Source: M3007 sp044226205 (GTDB taxonomy: Bacteria; Bacteroidota; Bacteroidia; Chitinophagales; Saprospiraceae). From it: a DNA stretch of 64,000 nt. This document shows, one piece after another, positions 24,792 through 33,487 of the stretch; the stretch's first letter is position 1, and every line of letters begins with the position of its first letter. Made by a program: the position numbers and the translations under genes. The stretch is from positions 1 to 64,000 of the forward strand of contig JBGAHL010000029.1 in assembly GCA_044226205.1 (NCBI GenBank), in the 5' to 3' direction. Under the pieces are notes generated by a model. The model was not told the origin of the DNA. It saw only the letters and a list, made by a program, of their open reading frames with translations, and did no database searches.

Positions 24792-25814
24792 ATGACTTTA
24801 TTACCCAAAAAAGAACTTCGGGAACTCATTGCCCTTGCCCAGGCCGAACAGGCCCTGGCGCACATACTTGATTTGCTTTCGGGAAAGGCCAAATACAAGG
24901 CGACCCACGACAGCCTGATACTCCTGCGCGGGCAGTTTCACCATGCAGCCAACCAGTTCAAACTCGGACTGATCGAATTCTCTGAACTTCGACGGGAAAC
25001 CACCCGCATCGAACAAGCCTTGCTGGGCTACCTCGACCAGCTTCCCGACGCATTGCAGGCCGATGAAGAAAGCCCGTCTGTTCAAAGCAATGATCCGTTT
25101 TTCGACGGGATGGTTTTGGTCAAAGGCGGTATGTTCAGGATGGGGGATGTGTTCAATGAAGGACACAGAGCAGAGCAGCCGGTTCATACGGTCGAAGTGG
25201 CTGATTTTTATCTGGGCAAATACCCGGTCACACAGGGCCAGTGGAAGGCTGTCATGGGGACCAACCCCTCCCGTTTTCAGGAGCACGACCTGCTGCCTGT
25301 CGAACAGGTCAGCTGGTTTGATGCACAGGCTTTTATCAGAAAACTCATCGAGCAGACAGGTATTCATTACCGTTTGCCCTCCGAGGCGGAATGGGAGTAC
25401 GCGGCTCGCGAAGGCGGGAAAAACATACGTTTTGGCAATGGCAAAAACCTGGCCGACCCCGCCGAAATCAACTTTGACGCCCGGGACGACCGGCAGGAAG
25501 AATATTCCCTGGCAGGGGAGTTTCGCCGAAAAACCACTCCTGTCGATTTGTTTGCGCCCAACAGCCTTGGCTTGTATGATTTGAGCGGCAACGTGTGGGA
25601 ATGGTGCGAAGACGACGCGCTCCCCGGGGACTACGAGGGGGCGCCAGACAAGGGGGAGCCCCACATCGGGTACCCGCGCGCAGAGAGCAGAATTGTGCGA
25701 GGTGGCGCCTGGAATTCAAAGCCGGCGGATTGCCGCGTCAGTTACAGGTTCGGCAGCCTGGCCAGTGAAAAATCATCGTGGGTTGGATTTCGGCTCGCGT
25801 GCTCTTTCAAGTAG
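24792..25814 (+). CDS. EAD11-like domain fused to FGE-sulfatase (SUMF1/C-type-lectin-like) domain
   Basis: 340 residues; the start MTLLPKKEL is preferred over an ATG eight codons upstream because the domain begins there. Residues 1-85 are all-helical and resemble effector-associated domain 11 (EAD11): LIxLAQAEQALAHIL, then LILLRGQF, then a terminal RIEQALLGYLDQL. EADs are adaptor domains of bacterial NTPase conflict systems. Residues 106-339 are a formylglycine-generating-enzyme-like domain: MVLVKGGMFRMG, YPVTQGQW, RLPSEAEWEYAAR, GLYDLSGNVWEW, RIVRGGAWNS, WVGFRLACSF. In this context the fold is more likely a ligand sensor than an enzyme (inference). The C-terminal part matches the variable region of the DGR target at 56335 in protein pattern, but its DNA differs from the template at many non-adenine bases, so it is not a current DGR target. 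A 14-bp palindrome follows at 25936. Confidence 0.82.
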   Translation: MTLLPKKELRELIALAQAEQALAHILDLLSGKAKYKATHDSLILLRGQFHHAANQFKLGLIEFSELRRETTRIEQALLGYLDQLPDALQADEESPSVQSNDPFFDGMVLVKGGMFRMGDVFNEGHRAEQPVHTVEVADFYLGKYPVTQGQWKAVMGTNPSRFQEHDLLPVEQVSWFDAQAFIRKLIEQTGIHYRLPSEAEWEYAAREGGKNIRFGNGKNLADPAEINFDARDDRQEEYSLAGEFRRKTTPVDLFAPNSLGLYDLSGNVWEWCEDDALPGDYEGAPDKGEPHIGYPRAESRIVRGGAWNSKPADCRVSYRFGSLASEKSSWVGFRLACSFK

Positions 25815-25935
25815 GGATTGTTATCGCCACGCGCATCCTTGCGCTGTGCGATTCCTGCGACTCCTTCTGTTTGAGGCTATCTCATCAGTAGCATCCTTGA
25901 ATAGGATAGCAAATATTATATCGCATCAGGTTGTT

Positions 25936-25969
25936 ACTGACGGGGTGACTTTGGAGTCACCCCGTCAGT
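25936..25969. repeat. 14-bp perfect palindrome (REP-like) after the EAD11-FGE gene
   Basis: ACTGACGGGGTGAC pairs perfectly with GTCACCCCGTCAGT around TTTGGA. There is no T tract on either side, so it is a poor intrinsic terminator. Its core CGGGGTGACTT...GAGTCACCCCG recurs at 56290-56320, before the DGR target gene. Confidence 0.75.
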
Positions 25970-26039
25970 TGGCCGCGAGGACTTATGGGACGGCCTCAGA
26001 ACAAATTCAAATTCTCAATTTTTGTATAAAAATCTGGCC

Positions 26040-27023
26040 TCATTGCCCCAAAAACAGGGCTGCGATACTCTTGTATTCCACGGTGTTGCGGATGGCCCGC
26101 GAGAACAGTTTGGCCGTGGAGAGCACCTTGATTTTCGGCGATTCGCGGCGCAGCGGGATGGTGTCGCACACCAGCAACTCGGTGAGTTGCGAGTTTTCGA
26201 CGTTTTCGTAGGCTTTGCCCGAAAGCACCGGGTGGGTGCAGATGGCGCGCACCGAGCGGGCGCCTTTTTCGATGAGCGCGTCGGCGGCTTTGCAGAGTGT
26301 GCCGGCGGTATCCACGAGGTCGTCGACCAGGATCACGTCGGCGCCTTTGACTTCGCCGATGACGGTCATGGCGGCTACTTCGTTGGCCTTGGTGCGGTAC
26401 TTGTCGCAGATGACGAGTTCGCGGCCGAAGTGTTTGGCGTAGATACGGGCGCGTTTGACGCCGCCCACGTCGGGGCTCGCGAAAATCGCGTTCGACATAT
26501 CCTGTTCAGTCAGGTAGGGGATATAGATGGCCTCGGAGCGCAGGTGGTCGACGGGGATATCGAAGAAGCCCTGCACCTGATCGGCGTGCAGGTCCATGGT
26601 GACGATGCGGTTGGCGCCGGCGGTGGTGAGCAGGTTGGCCATCAGTTTGGCGCTGATCGGTACGCGGGGTTTGTCTTTGCGGTCCTGTCGGGCATAGCCG
26701 AAGTAGGGAATCACGGCCGTGATGTAGCCCGCCGAGGCGCGTTTGGCTGTATCGATCCAGAGCAGCAGTTCCACGAGGTTGTCGTGGGGCTGGCAGGTGC
26801 TTTGGATAAAGAAAGCGAAGGAGCCGCGAATGCTTTCGTTGACGATGGTTTGCATTTCGCCGTCGCTGAAACGGGCCAGACTGGTGTCGCCCAGCGGCAG
26901 GTCGTAGTGGTATGCGATGTCAGCGGCCAGTTTTTGGGAGGCCGAGCAGGAAAACAATTTTACTTCAGGCATGGCTGAAACGGGTTCCGGTTGGTCGGTT
27001 GCTGTGGAAATTGGATCGGACAA
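26040..27023 (-). CDS. prs: Ribose-phosphate pyrophosphokinase
   Basis: Makes PRPP from ribose-5-phosphate and ATP in the cytosol, for purine, pyrimidine, His, Trp and NAD synthesis. 327 residues from the first ATG. A second start at 26972 (MPEVKLFSC, 310 residues) fits the family's usual 308-317 length better, since residues 1-17 look unconserved. Visible motifs: FSDGEMQTIVNESIRG, the catalytic-loop region YARQDRKDKPRVPISAK, DLHADQVQGFF, and the PRPP-binding loop VILVDDLVDTAGTL. It is a stand-alone gene, divergent from the M36 peptidase. The candidate -7 box at 27044-27051 would give a very short leader for the long start and about 65 nt for the short one, which also favours the short start. 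Confidence 0.95.
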   Translation of the reverse strand: MSDPISTATDQPEPVSAMPEVKLFSCSASQKLAADIAYHYDLPLGDTSLARFSDGEMQTIVNESIRGSFAFFIQSTCQPHDNLVELLLWIDTAKRASAGYITAVIPYFGYARQDRKDKPRVPISAKLMANLLTTAGANRIVTMDLHADQVQGFFDIPVDHLRSEAIYIPYLTEQDMSNAIFASPDVGGVKRARIYAKHFGRELVICDKYRTKANEVAAMTVIGEVKGADVILVDDLVDTAGTLCKAADALIEKGARSVRAICTHPVLSGKAYENVENSQLTELLVCDTIPLRRESPKIKVLSTAKLFSRAIRNTVEYKSIAALFLGQ

Positions 27024-27043
27024 AGGCGGGAAAATTCTGTGGG

Positions 27044-27051
27044 CAAAGGTA
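27044..27051 (-). promoter_or_regulatory. Candidate -7 box for prs
   Basis: CAAAGGTA on the plus strand reads TACCTTTG on the minus strand, an exact TAnnTTTG match 21 bases before the upstream prs ATG. No TTG stands at -33. Confidence 0.4.
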
Positions 27052-27159
27052 ATAGCCTCTCGCGGGAATTCGGAATCTGCGGCCCAAGTGATTCAGGGCA
27101 GGGGCTTGATTTTTGATTGACACAGCCCGACAAAATCTGTTTTTTACCCACGGTCTCAC

Positions 27160-27191
27160 TTGGGCAGTACGCACAGGCTTTTACCTTTGAC
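27160..27191 (+). promoter_or_regulatory. Candidate Bacteroidota promoter for the M36 peptidase
   Basis: TTG at 27160-27162 and TACCTTTG at 27184-27191 with 21 bases between them, which fits the TTG-N17-23-TAnnTTTG arrangement of Bacteroidota sigma factors. The -7 box ends about 66 bases before the ATG. Confidence 0.5.
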
Positions 27192-27257
27192 CGCCTGAAC
27201 TCGCCCTTTCCAACTTTTCCTGCTATTTTTTGATCAAATCAAACACTTTCTTCTGCA

Positions 27258-30200
27258 ATGCAACGTGTTTTTACCCTGCGTCTCTGGCTGCTTGCTGCGC
27301 TGGGCTTCGCACTTACTGCGAATTCCCTGATGGCGCAAGCCGACTCCAAAGCCCGCGAAACCGCCCTTCAATTTCTCCGTGAAAACCCCGCCCGCTTCGG
27401 TCTCTCCGCCGCCGATGTGGCCGACGTACGCGTCACCGACGAGTATGTGTCGAAAAACAATGGCGTCACCCACGTGTGGGTACAACAACAGTACCAGGGG
27501 ATCCCGGTCTACAACGGCCTGTTCGGCCTGCATGTCAAACCCGATGGCGGTGTGGTGCACCTCGCGCACCGTTTCGTCCCCGGACTGGGTGGCAAGGTCA
27601 ACACGACCATGCCCTCGCTGGGCGCAAACCAGGCGCTGCAACTGGCGCTCAATAACATCGGCCTGAACGGCAAACCCATGCCTTCGCTCAAATACAGAGC
27701 CAATGGCCACAATATGGTGTTCGAAGCCGGCGAAGTGGCCAAACGCGACATCCCGGTCAGCATTTGCCTCCAGCCCCGCCCCGACGGCACCGTGCGCCTC
27801 GCCTGGCGCCTTGAAATCGCCCAGATCAATACGAGCGACCACTGGAACATGCGTATCGACGCTCAAACAGGCGAAATTCTGGAAAAAGACAACTACACCG
27901 TCTATTGCAAGGCCGGCCACGCACACACGGCAGGCTCCGCCAAAATTTGTTCCGATCAGCCCGCCCCGGCAGCCGAACTGCCGACAATGCCTTACCGGCA
28001 ATCCGCTTTTGCCGATGAAAGCTACAACGTGTTCGCTTTCCCGGTCGAAAGCCCCACCTTCGGCGGCCGCACCTTGCTCGTCAACCCGGCCAACCCGACC
28101 GCTTCGCCTTACGGCTGGCTCGACGTCAACGGCGTCGCCGGCGCCGATTATACCTACACCCGCGGCAACAACGTCTGGGCGTATGACGACAGCGCCAACG
28201 ATGGCTCCGGCTCCGCGGCCGAGTCGGCCGACGGTGGCGCCAGCCTGCTGTTCGATTTCCCCTTCGATGCCAACAACGAACCCGAAGCCAATCGCGACGC
28301 CGCCATCACCAACCTGTTTTACATCAACAATATGATGCACGACATCACCTACCTCTACGGGTTTGATGAAAAAGCAGGCAACTTCCAACAAAACAACTAC
28401 GGCAACGGCGGCCAGGGCAGCGACTACGTACAAGCGCAGGCGCTCGACGGTAGCGGCACCAACAACGCCAACTTCTCCACGCCGCCCGACGGATCGAGCG
28501 GCACCATGCAGATGTACAAATGGAACAGCGGTAGCAATGGTAAAATCCTGAAAGTCAATGCCCCCGGTTCCATCGTGGGACTTTACGATGCCACGGCGGC
28601 CAATTTCGGCGCCGCAATCACCACCTCGCCGGTAACCGGCCAGTTGGTATTGGTCAACGATGGCTCCGGCGATCCTACCCTGGGTTGCAACCCCGCCGTC
28701 AACGACCTGAACGGTAAAATCGCACTGATCGACCGCGGTACCTGTACATTTCTCAACAAAGCAACCCTTGCCCAGGATGCCGGCGCAATCGGCATTATTG
28801 TGGTCAATTTTGAAGAATCCACGGTTACGATGGGGGTTCCGACGGGCCAAAGCGGCGCCGGCATCACTATCCCGGCTGTCATGGTAACCAAATCCATCGG
28901 CGACCTGCTCAAGGCCAATCTGGCCGTCGGCGTCAACGTCAGCCTGGTACAGCCGCCGCAGGCAGGCGGCCCCGCTTTCCTCGACGGCGATTTTGACAAT
29001 GGTATTATCGCACACGAATACGGTCACGGTATTTCCAATCGCCTCACCGGCGGCCCCAGCAACACCGGCTGCCTGGGCAACGCCGAACAAATGGGCGAGG
29101 GCTGGAGCGACTGGTTCTCCCTCATCATGACCGCCGAACCGGGCGACATCGGTACGCAAAAACGCGGCGTCGGTACTTATGTACTCACCGAGCCCACAAC
29201 CGGCGTCGGTATTCGGCGCTATCCTTACAGCACCGACATGACGGTCAACCCGCTCACGTTCTCTTCCGTCGCCCTCAGCACCGAGGTGCACGACCTCGGC
29301 GAGATATGGACCGCGGTGACCTGGGACCTTTACTGGGCCATGGTGGAAAAGTATGGCTACGACCCTAATATCACCAATACCAGCTCCGGCAACGGCCGCG
29401 CCATCCAGCTCGTCATGGACGGGATGAAACTCCAGCCTTGCAGCCCCGGCTTTATCGATGGCCGCGATGCGATCATGATGGCCGACATGCTGAACTACAA
29501 TGGCGAAGACACCTGCCTTATCATGTCGGTGTTTGCCCGCCGCGGTATGGGCACCGGCGCCAGCCAGGAAGACAACGACAACGCCGCCGACGGCATCGAA
29601 AACTTCGACCCGATTCCGACCTGCATCAAGGAACTGAAAATCAAAAAAACAACTTCCGATCCGACCATCGACCCGGGGCAGGACGTTCATTTCACCATCA
29701 CCGTCACCAACCACAAAGACGACCCCGCCACGAACGTTGTGGTGACCGACGAACTGCCGGCCGGCCTCACGCTGGTCAATGCCAGCAACGCGGGTACCTA
29801 CTCCAATGGCGTGATTACCTGGAACCTCGGCACCCTTGCCCACGGCCAGGTGGTGACCCTCAACTACGTGGCCAAATGTGACCCGGCAGTAGGTTCATTG
29901 CTCTTTTTCAAGGATGAAATGGAGACGGCAACCGAAAACGACTACATCTCGCTCTTCTTTGAAGGCCAGACGGCATTTTATCTGCAAAGCGACGTCGTGA
30001 AAACCGGCTCCTCAGCCTGGCGCGCCGATGAAGCTGCTTCGGAGACCGATCTGGCTATCGAATACGTCAATACGGTGACCGTATCGGGCGCCAAGCCGGT
30101 GCTCCGTTTCTGGCACCAGTACAATACCGAGGCTGGTGTGGATGGCGGTTTTGTTGAAATTCGCCGCGCCGACGAACAACAGTGGCTGCGCTTCCCGCTC

Positions 30201-30806
30201 GCCGCTTCGTTCCGCAATCCGCCCAAAAGCTTCGATTACAGCACCTTCGCCATTCCGTTCCTCAATGCTTTCTCCGGCAATTCCAACGGCTGGATTCAGT
30301 CGTACTTCGACCTGAGCCAGTTCAATGGCGAAACCATCACCTACCGTTTCCGCTTCGGCACCGACGCTACCAATGCTGTTTTCGACGGCAACTGGATCGT
30401 CGATGACGTGGAAATGATGGATATGGTCAATTTTGACGGACAGGCCTGCGTACAATCGGCAGAAAACGACCTGGCCTGCGACCGCATCGAAGAAAGCGGC
30501 GTCATTGTCAACCCGACCGGGTTTGTCAAGTCGGAAGAACCTTCCCGCAACAGCTTCGACCTTTTCGTGCAGCCTAACCCGGCCTACGATGTCTTGTACG
30601 TCCGCAGCGGACAGGCGCTTTCCGGTCAGGCTGATCTTCTGCTGTACAGCGCCGACGGCCGCGAAGTACTCCGCCAGCACCTCCAGAATGGTCTTGCAGA
30701 AGGACAGATCCTGACCCTCGACCTTCAACAGGTGCCTGCCGGCGTGTACATGCTCCGCCTCAACGGCAACGCGGGCAGCAGCGTCAAAACAGTAGTTGTG
30801 AAGTAA
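27258..30806 (+). CDS. Secreted M36 (fungalysin-type) metallopeptidase with PA, DUF11-like and T9SS sorting domains
   Basis: 1,182 residues. Signal peptide 1-26 (hydrophobic LWLLAALGFALTA, cleavage near MAQA). FTP-type propeptide to about 200; M36 catalytic region about 240-780. The zinc site is HEYGH at 586-590 (GIIAHEYGHGISNRL), followed by GEGWSDWFS, which supplies the third ligand. A PA domain (about 450-555) is inserted before the active site. Residues about 790-875 are a DUF11-like domain, about 890-1070 a beta-sandwich, and the last ~80 residues (FVQPNPAYDVLYV...GVYMLRL) are a T9SS sorting domain. It is therefore a zymogen protease delivered to the cell surface or medium. It ends in a long hairpin shared with the convergent Hsp20 gene. 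Confidence 0.93.
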   Translation: MQRVFTLRLWLLAALGFALTANSLMAQADSKARETALQFLRENPARFGLSAADVADVRVTDEYVSKNNGVTHVWVQQQYQGIPVYNGLFGLHVKPDGGVVHLAHRFVPGLGGKVNTTMPSLGANQALQLALNNIGLNGKPMPSLKYRANGHNMVFEAGEVAKRDIPVSICLQPRPDGTVRLAWRLEIAQINTSDHWNMRIDAQTGEILEKDNYTVYCKAGHAHTAGSAKICSDQPAPAAELPTMPYRQSAFADESYNVFAFPVESPTFGGRTLLVNPANPTASPYGWLDVNGVAGADYTYTRGNNVWAYDDSANDGSGSAAESADGGASLLFDFPFDANNEPEANRDAAITNLFYINNMMHDITYLYGFDEKAGNFQQNNYGNGGQGSDYVQAQALDGSGTNNANFSTPPDGSSGTMQMYKWNSGSNGKILKVNAPGSIVGLYDATAANFGAAITTSPVTGQLVLVNDGSGDPTLGCNPAVNDLNGKIALIDRGTCTFLNKATLAQDAGAIGIIVVNFEESTVTMGVPTGQSGAGITIPAVMVTKSIGDLLKANLAVGVNVSLVQPPQAGGPAFLDGDFDNGIIAHEYGHGISNRLTGGPSNTGCLGNAEQMGEGWSDWFSLIMTAEPGDIGTQKRGVGTYVLTEPTTGVGIRRYPYSTDMTVNPLTFSSVALSTEVHDLGEIWTAVTWDLYWAMVEKYGYDPNITNTSSGNGRAIQLVMDGMKLQPCSPGFIDGRDAIMMADMLNYNGEDTCLIMSVFARRGMGTGASQEDNDNAADGIENFDPIPTCIKELKIKKTTSDPTIDPGQDVHFTITVTNHKDDPATNVVVTDELPAGLTLVNASNAGTYSNGVITWNLGTLAHGQVVTLNYVAKCDPAVGSLLFFKDEMETATENDYISLFFEGQTAFYLQSDVVKTGSSAWRADEAASETDLAIEYVNTVTVSGAKPVLRFWHQYNTEAGVDGGFVEIRRADEQQWLRFPLAASFRNPPKSFDYSTFAIPFLNAFSGNSNGWIQSYFDLSQFNGETITYRFRFGTDATNAVFDGNWIVDDVEMMDMVNFDGQACVQSAENDLACDRIEESGVIVNPTGFVKSEEPSRNSFDLFVQPNPAYDVLYVRSGQALSGQADLLLYSADGREVLRQHLQNGLAEGQILTLDLQQVPAGVYMLRLNGNAGSSVKTVVVK

Positions 30807-30808
30807 GG

Positions 30809-30911
30809 GGTTTATAAGGTTTATGAGGTTGATAAGGTTGATAAGATGGATTTATTTTTCTAAATCCACCCATCTTATAAACCTTATAAACCTCATCAAC
30901 CTTATAAACCC
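30809..30911. terminator. Long imperfect inverted repeat between convergent genes
   Basis: Arms of about 45 bases (30809-30855 and 30861-30911) built from short AAGGTTTAT / AAGGTTGAT-like words, pairing around a T-rich TTTATTTTTC centre, with a few mismatches and a 4-base bulge. It lies between the M36 gene (+) and the Hsp20 gene (-), so it probably acts as a bidirectional terminator. Confidence 0.6.
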
Positions 30912-30941
30912 ATAAACTTCATCAACCATCATCAAAAAATC

Positions 30942-31400
30942 TCAATTTCTCGAAAACGGCATCCAGGGTGTAATCGCCCCGCGTGCCGTTTCTTTTTTGG
31001 GAATGGTCAGGCGAATGATACCGTGGTCTGTCCCGACGCGCAGGGCTGACATATCGAGCAATTCGCCATTGAGGTAAAAATTGCGCTCAAAAGGCATGGG
31101 CCGGTATTCGCTGCGCCATTCGCGCCGCTGGTGGAGGTTTTCGAAACGACTGTCGGAAGGTTGGTAGCGCACGGTGATTTCGTTGTCTTCCACACTGATA
31201 CCGAGTTCATCCAGGCCCAGGCCCGGCGCAACCAGTTCGATGAGGAATGCGTCCGGGGTTTCGATAATGTTGGTGGCGGGTAAAATACTGAATTGAGGAT
31301 TGGCCGGGCGCTGTGCAGCCTCCCAGGCATCGCGCGTGGCGAAATCGTCGAAGTAAATTCTGGCGTCAGCCTGACGGCTGTTGTTTTGCAGTTTGAACAT
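30942..31400 (-). CDS. Hsp20 / alpha-crystallin small heat-shock protein
   Basis: 152 residues from ATG 31400 (MFKLQNNSR); an ATG 18 codons upstream is possible but adds an unlikely Cys-rich leader. The alpha-crystallin domain spans about 38-145: NIIETPDAFLIELVAPGL, ISVEDNEITVRY, the EYRPMPFERNFYL segment and GIIRLTIPKK, the last matching the family's G-x-L-x-I/V-x-I-P-K signature. A cytosolic ATP-independent holdase chaperone that binds unfolding proteins. No CIRCE element or other heat-shock operator was recognised upstream. Convergent with the M36 gene. Confidence 0.88.
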   Translation of the reverse strand: MFKLQNNSRQADARIYFDDFATRDAWEAAQRPANPQFSILPATNIIETPDAFLIELVAPGLGLDELGISVEDNEITVRYQPSDSRFENLHQRREWRSEYRPMPFERNFYLNGELLDMSALRVGTDHGIIRLTIPKKETARGAITPWMPFSRN

Positions 31401-31542
31401 GACACAGGTTTTTGTTGGGTAGCAGGTAGTTTGCCTGTGCCGTTCAAACCACATTCCAATGTGATTCTATAAAAAATCAATGTCATTTTGTCGTGAAAAA
31501 CGCCGACCGACTGCCGTTTTGTCTTGCGCTTTGGTCAAAAAA

Positions 31543-31578
31543 CAAAATCCACCCGGGACGATACCCGGGTGGATTTTG
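31543..31578 (-). terminator. Terminator of the sucB transcript
   Basis: A perfect 15-bp stem (CAAAATCCACCCGGG with CCCGGGTGGATTTTG), loop ACGATA, with A6 on the left, i.e. a T6 tract after the hairpin on the minus strand, 47 bases past the stop codon. Confidence 0.85.
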
Positions 31579-31624
31579 TTGAAAATATGCGTTCGAACCT
31601 TTGCCGCGCCGTTGCTCCGGTCGT

Positions 31625-32866
31625 TTAAAGGTCGAGCAGCAGTTGGATCGGGTCTTCGATCAGGTTTTTCACTTTGACCAGAAAGGTAACCGAAGTGGAG
31701 CCGTCGATGACGCGGTGGTCGTAGCTGAGCGCGAGGTACATCATCGGCCGGATTTTGATCTCGCCATTGACCACGATCGGGCGGTCTTTGATGGCGTGCA
31801 TGCCGAGGATGGCGCTTTGCGGTTCGTTGAGAATGGGGGTGCTCATGAGGCTGCCGAAGATACCGCCGTTGGTGATGGTGAAAGTGCCGCCGCTCATTTC
31901 CTCCATGGTCAGGCGGCCGTCGCGGGCTTTGCCGGAGAGTTCTTTCAGTTGTTGTTCGATCTCGGCAAAAGAGCGGCTTTCCACGTTGCGGAGGGGCGGC
32001 ACGACCAGGCCGTTGGGCGTGCTGATCGCGATGCTGATGTCGGCGTATTCGTGGTAAACGATGTCGTCGCCGTCGAGCGTGGCATTCACGTCGGGCATTT
32101 CCATCAGCACTTTGGCGCAGGCTTTGGCGAAGATGGACATGAAGCCCAGTTTGATGCCGTATTTTTTAACAAAAGCCTCCTGGTATTTTTCCCGCAGTTC
32201 CATCACGGCCGTCATGTCCACTTCGTTGAAGGTGGTCAGCATGGCGGTGTTGTTTTTGGCGCTCACCAGGCGTTTTGCAATGGTGCGGCGCATGCGGCTG
32301 AGGCGTTCGCGGCGGTCGTTGCGGGCGCCCGGCACAGGCGCCGGCTGGGCTGCCGGGCTCGGGGTGGCAGTGGGCGCCGGCGTAGTAGCCGGAGGCGTTG
32401 CGGGGGCGGAAGCGACGGCTTTTTGGGCATCGTCCTTGGTAATCCGGCCATCGCGGCCGCTGCCGGCGACGGAGGCCGGGTCGACGCCGCCTTCGGCAAG
32501 TATTTTGGTGGCAGCCGGAGAAGGCGTGCCGGTGGCGTAGTTGGTCGTAGCGCTGGCGGCCGGTGTTGCTGCGGGTGTTTCGGCGGGCTGTTCCGTTTTG
32601 CTGCTGGAAGCACTGGTGCTGCCGCTCGCTTCGGTATCGATTTTGGCAAAAACAGCGCCTACGGCGAGGTCTTCGCCCTCTTTGGCGACCCAAATCAGTT
32701 TGCCGGCCGAGTCGGCGGAAAGTTCCTGGTTGGCTTTTTCCGTTTCGATCTCACAGAGCGGGTCGTCCATGCCGACGGTACTGCCGTCCGGTTTGAGCCA
32801 TTTGGCAAAGGTGACACTGGAAATGGATTCGCCAAGATTCGGGATTTTGAGTTCTATAACCGCCAT
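31625..32866 (-). CDS. sucB: 2-oxoglutarate dehydrogenase E2 (dihydrolipoyllysine succinyltransferase)
   Basis: 413 residues from ATG 32866 (MAVIELKIPNLGESI); a start 22 codons upstream is ignored because the lipoyl domain begins here. Lipoyl domain 1-76 with the lipoylated lysine in EIETEKANQ (Lys44). An Ala/Pro/Thr-rich linker is followed by an E3-binding domain (GSGRDGRITKDDAQKAV) and a second Pro/Ala linker. The C-terminal catalytic domain (about 185-413) ends with YDHRVIDG, which carries the active-site His. It transfers succinyl from E1 to CoA in the TCA cycle. The succinyl- rather than acetyl-transferase call rests on overall resemblance. The E1 gene (sucA) is not adjacent. Confidence 0.9.
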   Translation of the reverse strand: MAVIELKIPNLGESISSVTFAKWLKPDGSTVGMDDPLCEIETEKANQELSADSAGKLIWVAKEGEDLAVGAVFAKIDTEASGSTSASSSKTEQPAETPAATPAASATTNYATGTPSPAATKILAEGGVDPASVAGSGRDGRITKDDAQKAVASAPATPPATTPAPTATPSPAAQPAPVPGARNDRRERLSRMRRTIAKRLVSAKNNTAMLTTFNEVDMTAVMELREKYQEAFVKKYGIKLGFMSIFAKACAKVLMEMPDVNATLDGDDIVYHEYADISIAISTPNGLVVPPLRNVESRSFAEIEQQLKELSGKARDGRLTMEEMSGGTFTITNGGIFGSLMSTPILNEPQSAILGMHAIKDRPIVVNGEIKIRPMMYLALSYDHRVIDGSTSVTFLVKVKNLIEDPIQLLLDL

Positions 32867-32945
32867 AACGGGAGAGCAATGAAGATAGTGAATGTTAATC
32901 GCTTGACCGATGCGCGGCACCGGCCCCGGCATTGAATTGCCGCCG

Positions 32946-32953
32946 CAAAAGTA
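32946..32953 (-). promoter_or_regulatory. Candidate -7 box for sucB
   Basis: CAAAAGTA on the plus strand is TACTTTTG on the minus strand, an exact TAnnTTTG match about 80 bases before the sucB ATG. No TTG stands at ideal distance. Confidence 0.35.
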
Positions 32954-32986
32954 GGACTTGAAAGGACAAAAATCTTGAACAAAAGT

Positions 32987-33463
32987 TCAAATCCCTGCCG
33001 AATCCATATCGTCGCACTCCCGCAAACGGTCGAGCAGTTGGTTCAGCATGGCGGCCTCTTCGTGCGTCAGCTGGCTGCTGTGCGGGCTGCTGTTTTCCCA
33101 GGCTTTGTCGATTCGTTGCAGCAAGGCTGTTCCCTCGGCGGTGAGCTGGATGGCGCGTTCGCGGCGGTCGTGAGTGGCTTTGAGTCGTTGTACCAGCCCT
33201 TTGTCGATCAGCCTGTCGATGAGGCGGGTGGTGTTGGAGTTTCGTTCGAGCATCCTGTCGCTGATGTCCATCACCCGGACGCTGTCGGCGGCCTGCCCGC
33301 GCAGGATGCGCAGGACGTTGTATTGTTCGGCGGTGACGCCAAAAGGTTTCAGCCGGTTGCCGATTCGGGCGCGCACCCATCCGGCAGTAAACAGGATGTG
33401 GAGGTGGGCTTTTTGGATTTCACTTTGGAATTTCGAGGTTTTAATCGCTTCTTCAAACCGCAT
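32987..33463 (-). CDS. MarR-family transcriptional regulator
   Basis: 158 residues with the full winged-helix layout: an N-terminal dimerisation helix, then VTAEQYNVLRILRGQ, the helix-turn-helix ISDRMLERNSNTTRLIDRLI, the wing with the DRRERAIQLTAEG motif (family signature DxRxxxLxLT), and a C-terminal helix. Such proteins bind DNA as dimers and often sense small ligands or oxidants. It starts 24 bases after the stop of the SdiA-regulated-like gene on the same strand and is probably co-transcribed with it. sucB lies about 120 bases further down with its own candidate promoter. The regulated target is unknown. Confidence 0.9.
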   Translation of the reverse strand: MRFEEAIKTSKFQSEIQKAHLHILFTAGWVRARIGNRLKPFGVTAEQYNVLRILRGQAADSVRVMDISDRMLERNSNTTRLIDRLIDKGLVQRLKATHDRRERAIQLTAEGTALLQRIDKAWENSSPHSSQLTHEEAAMLNQLLDRLRECDDMDSAGI

Positions 33464-33487
33464 AGGAGATTCGCGTTGAGACGGTAA

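Noticed and set aside
25690..25814. FGE C-terminus of the EAD11 protein as a second VR of the DGR
   Set aside because: Protein layout is similar but many DNA differences from TR fall at C, G and T positions, so it is not an adenine-mutated copy of this TR.
26022..26978. 318-codon plus-strand ORF over prs
   Set aside because: Shadow of prs, whose PRPP-binding and catalytic motifs are clear on the minus strand.
31601..32935. 444-codon plus-strand ORF over sucB
   Set aside because: Gly/Ala/Val-rich antisense shadow; sucB has lipoyl and catalytic motifs on the minus strand.
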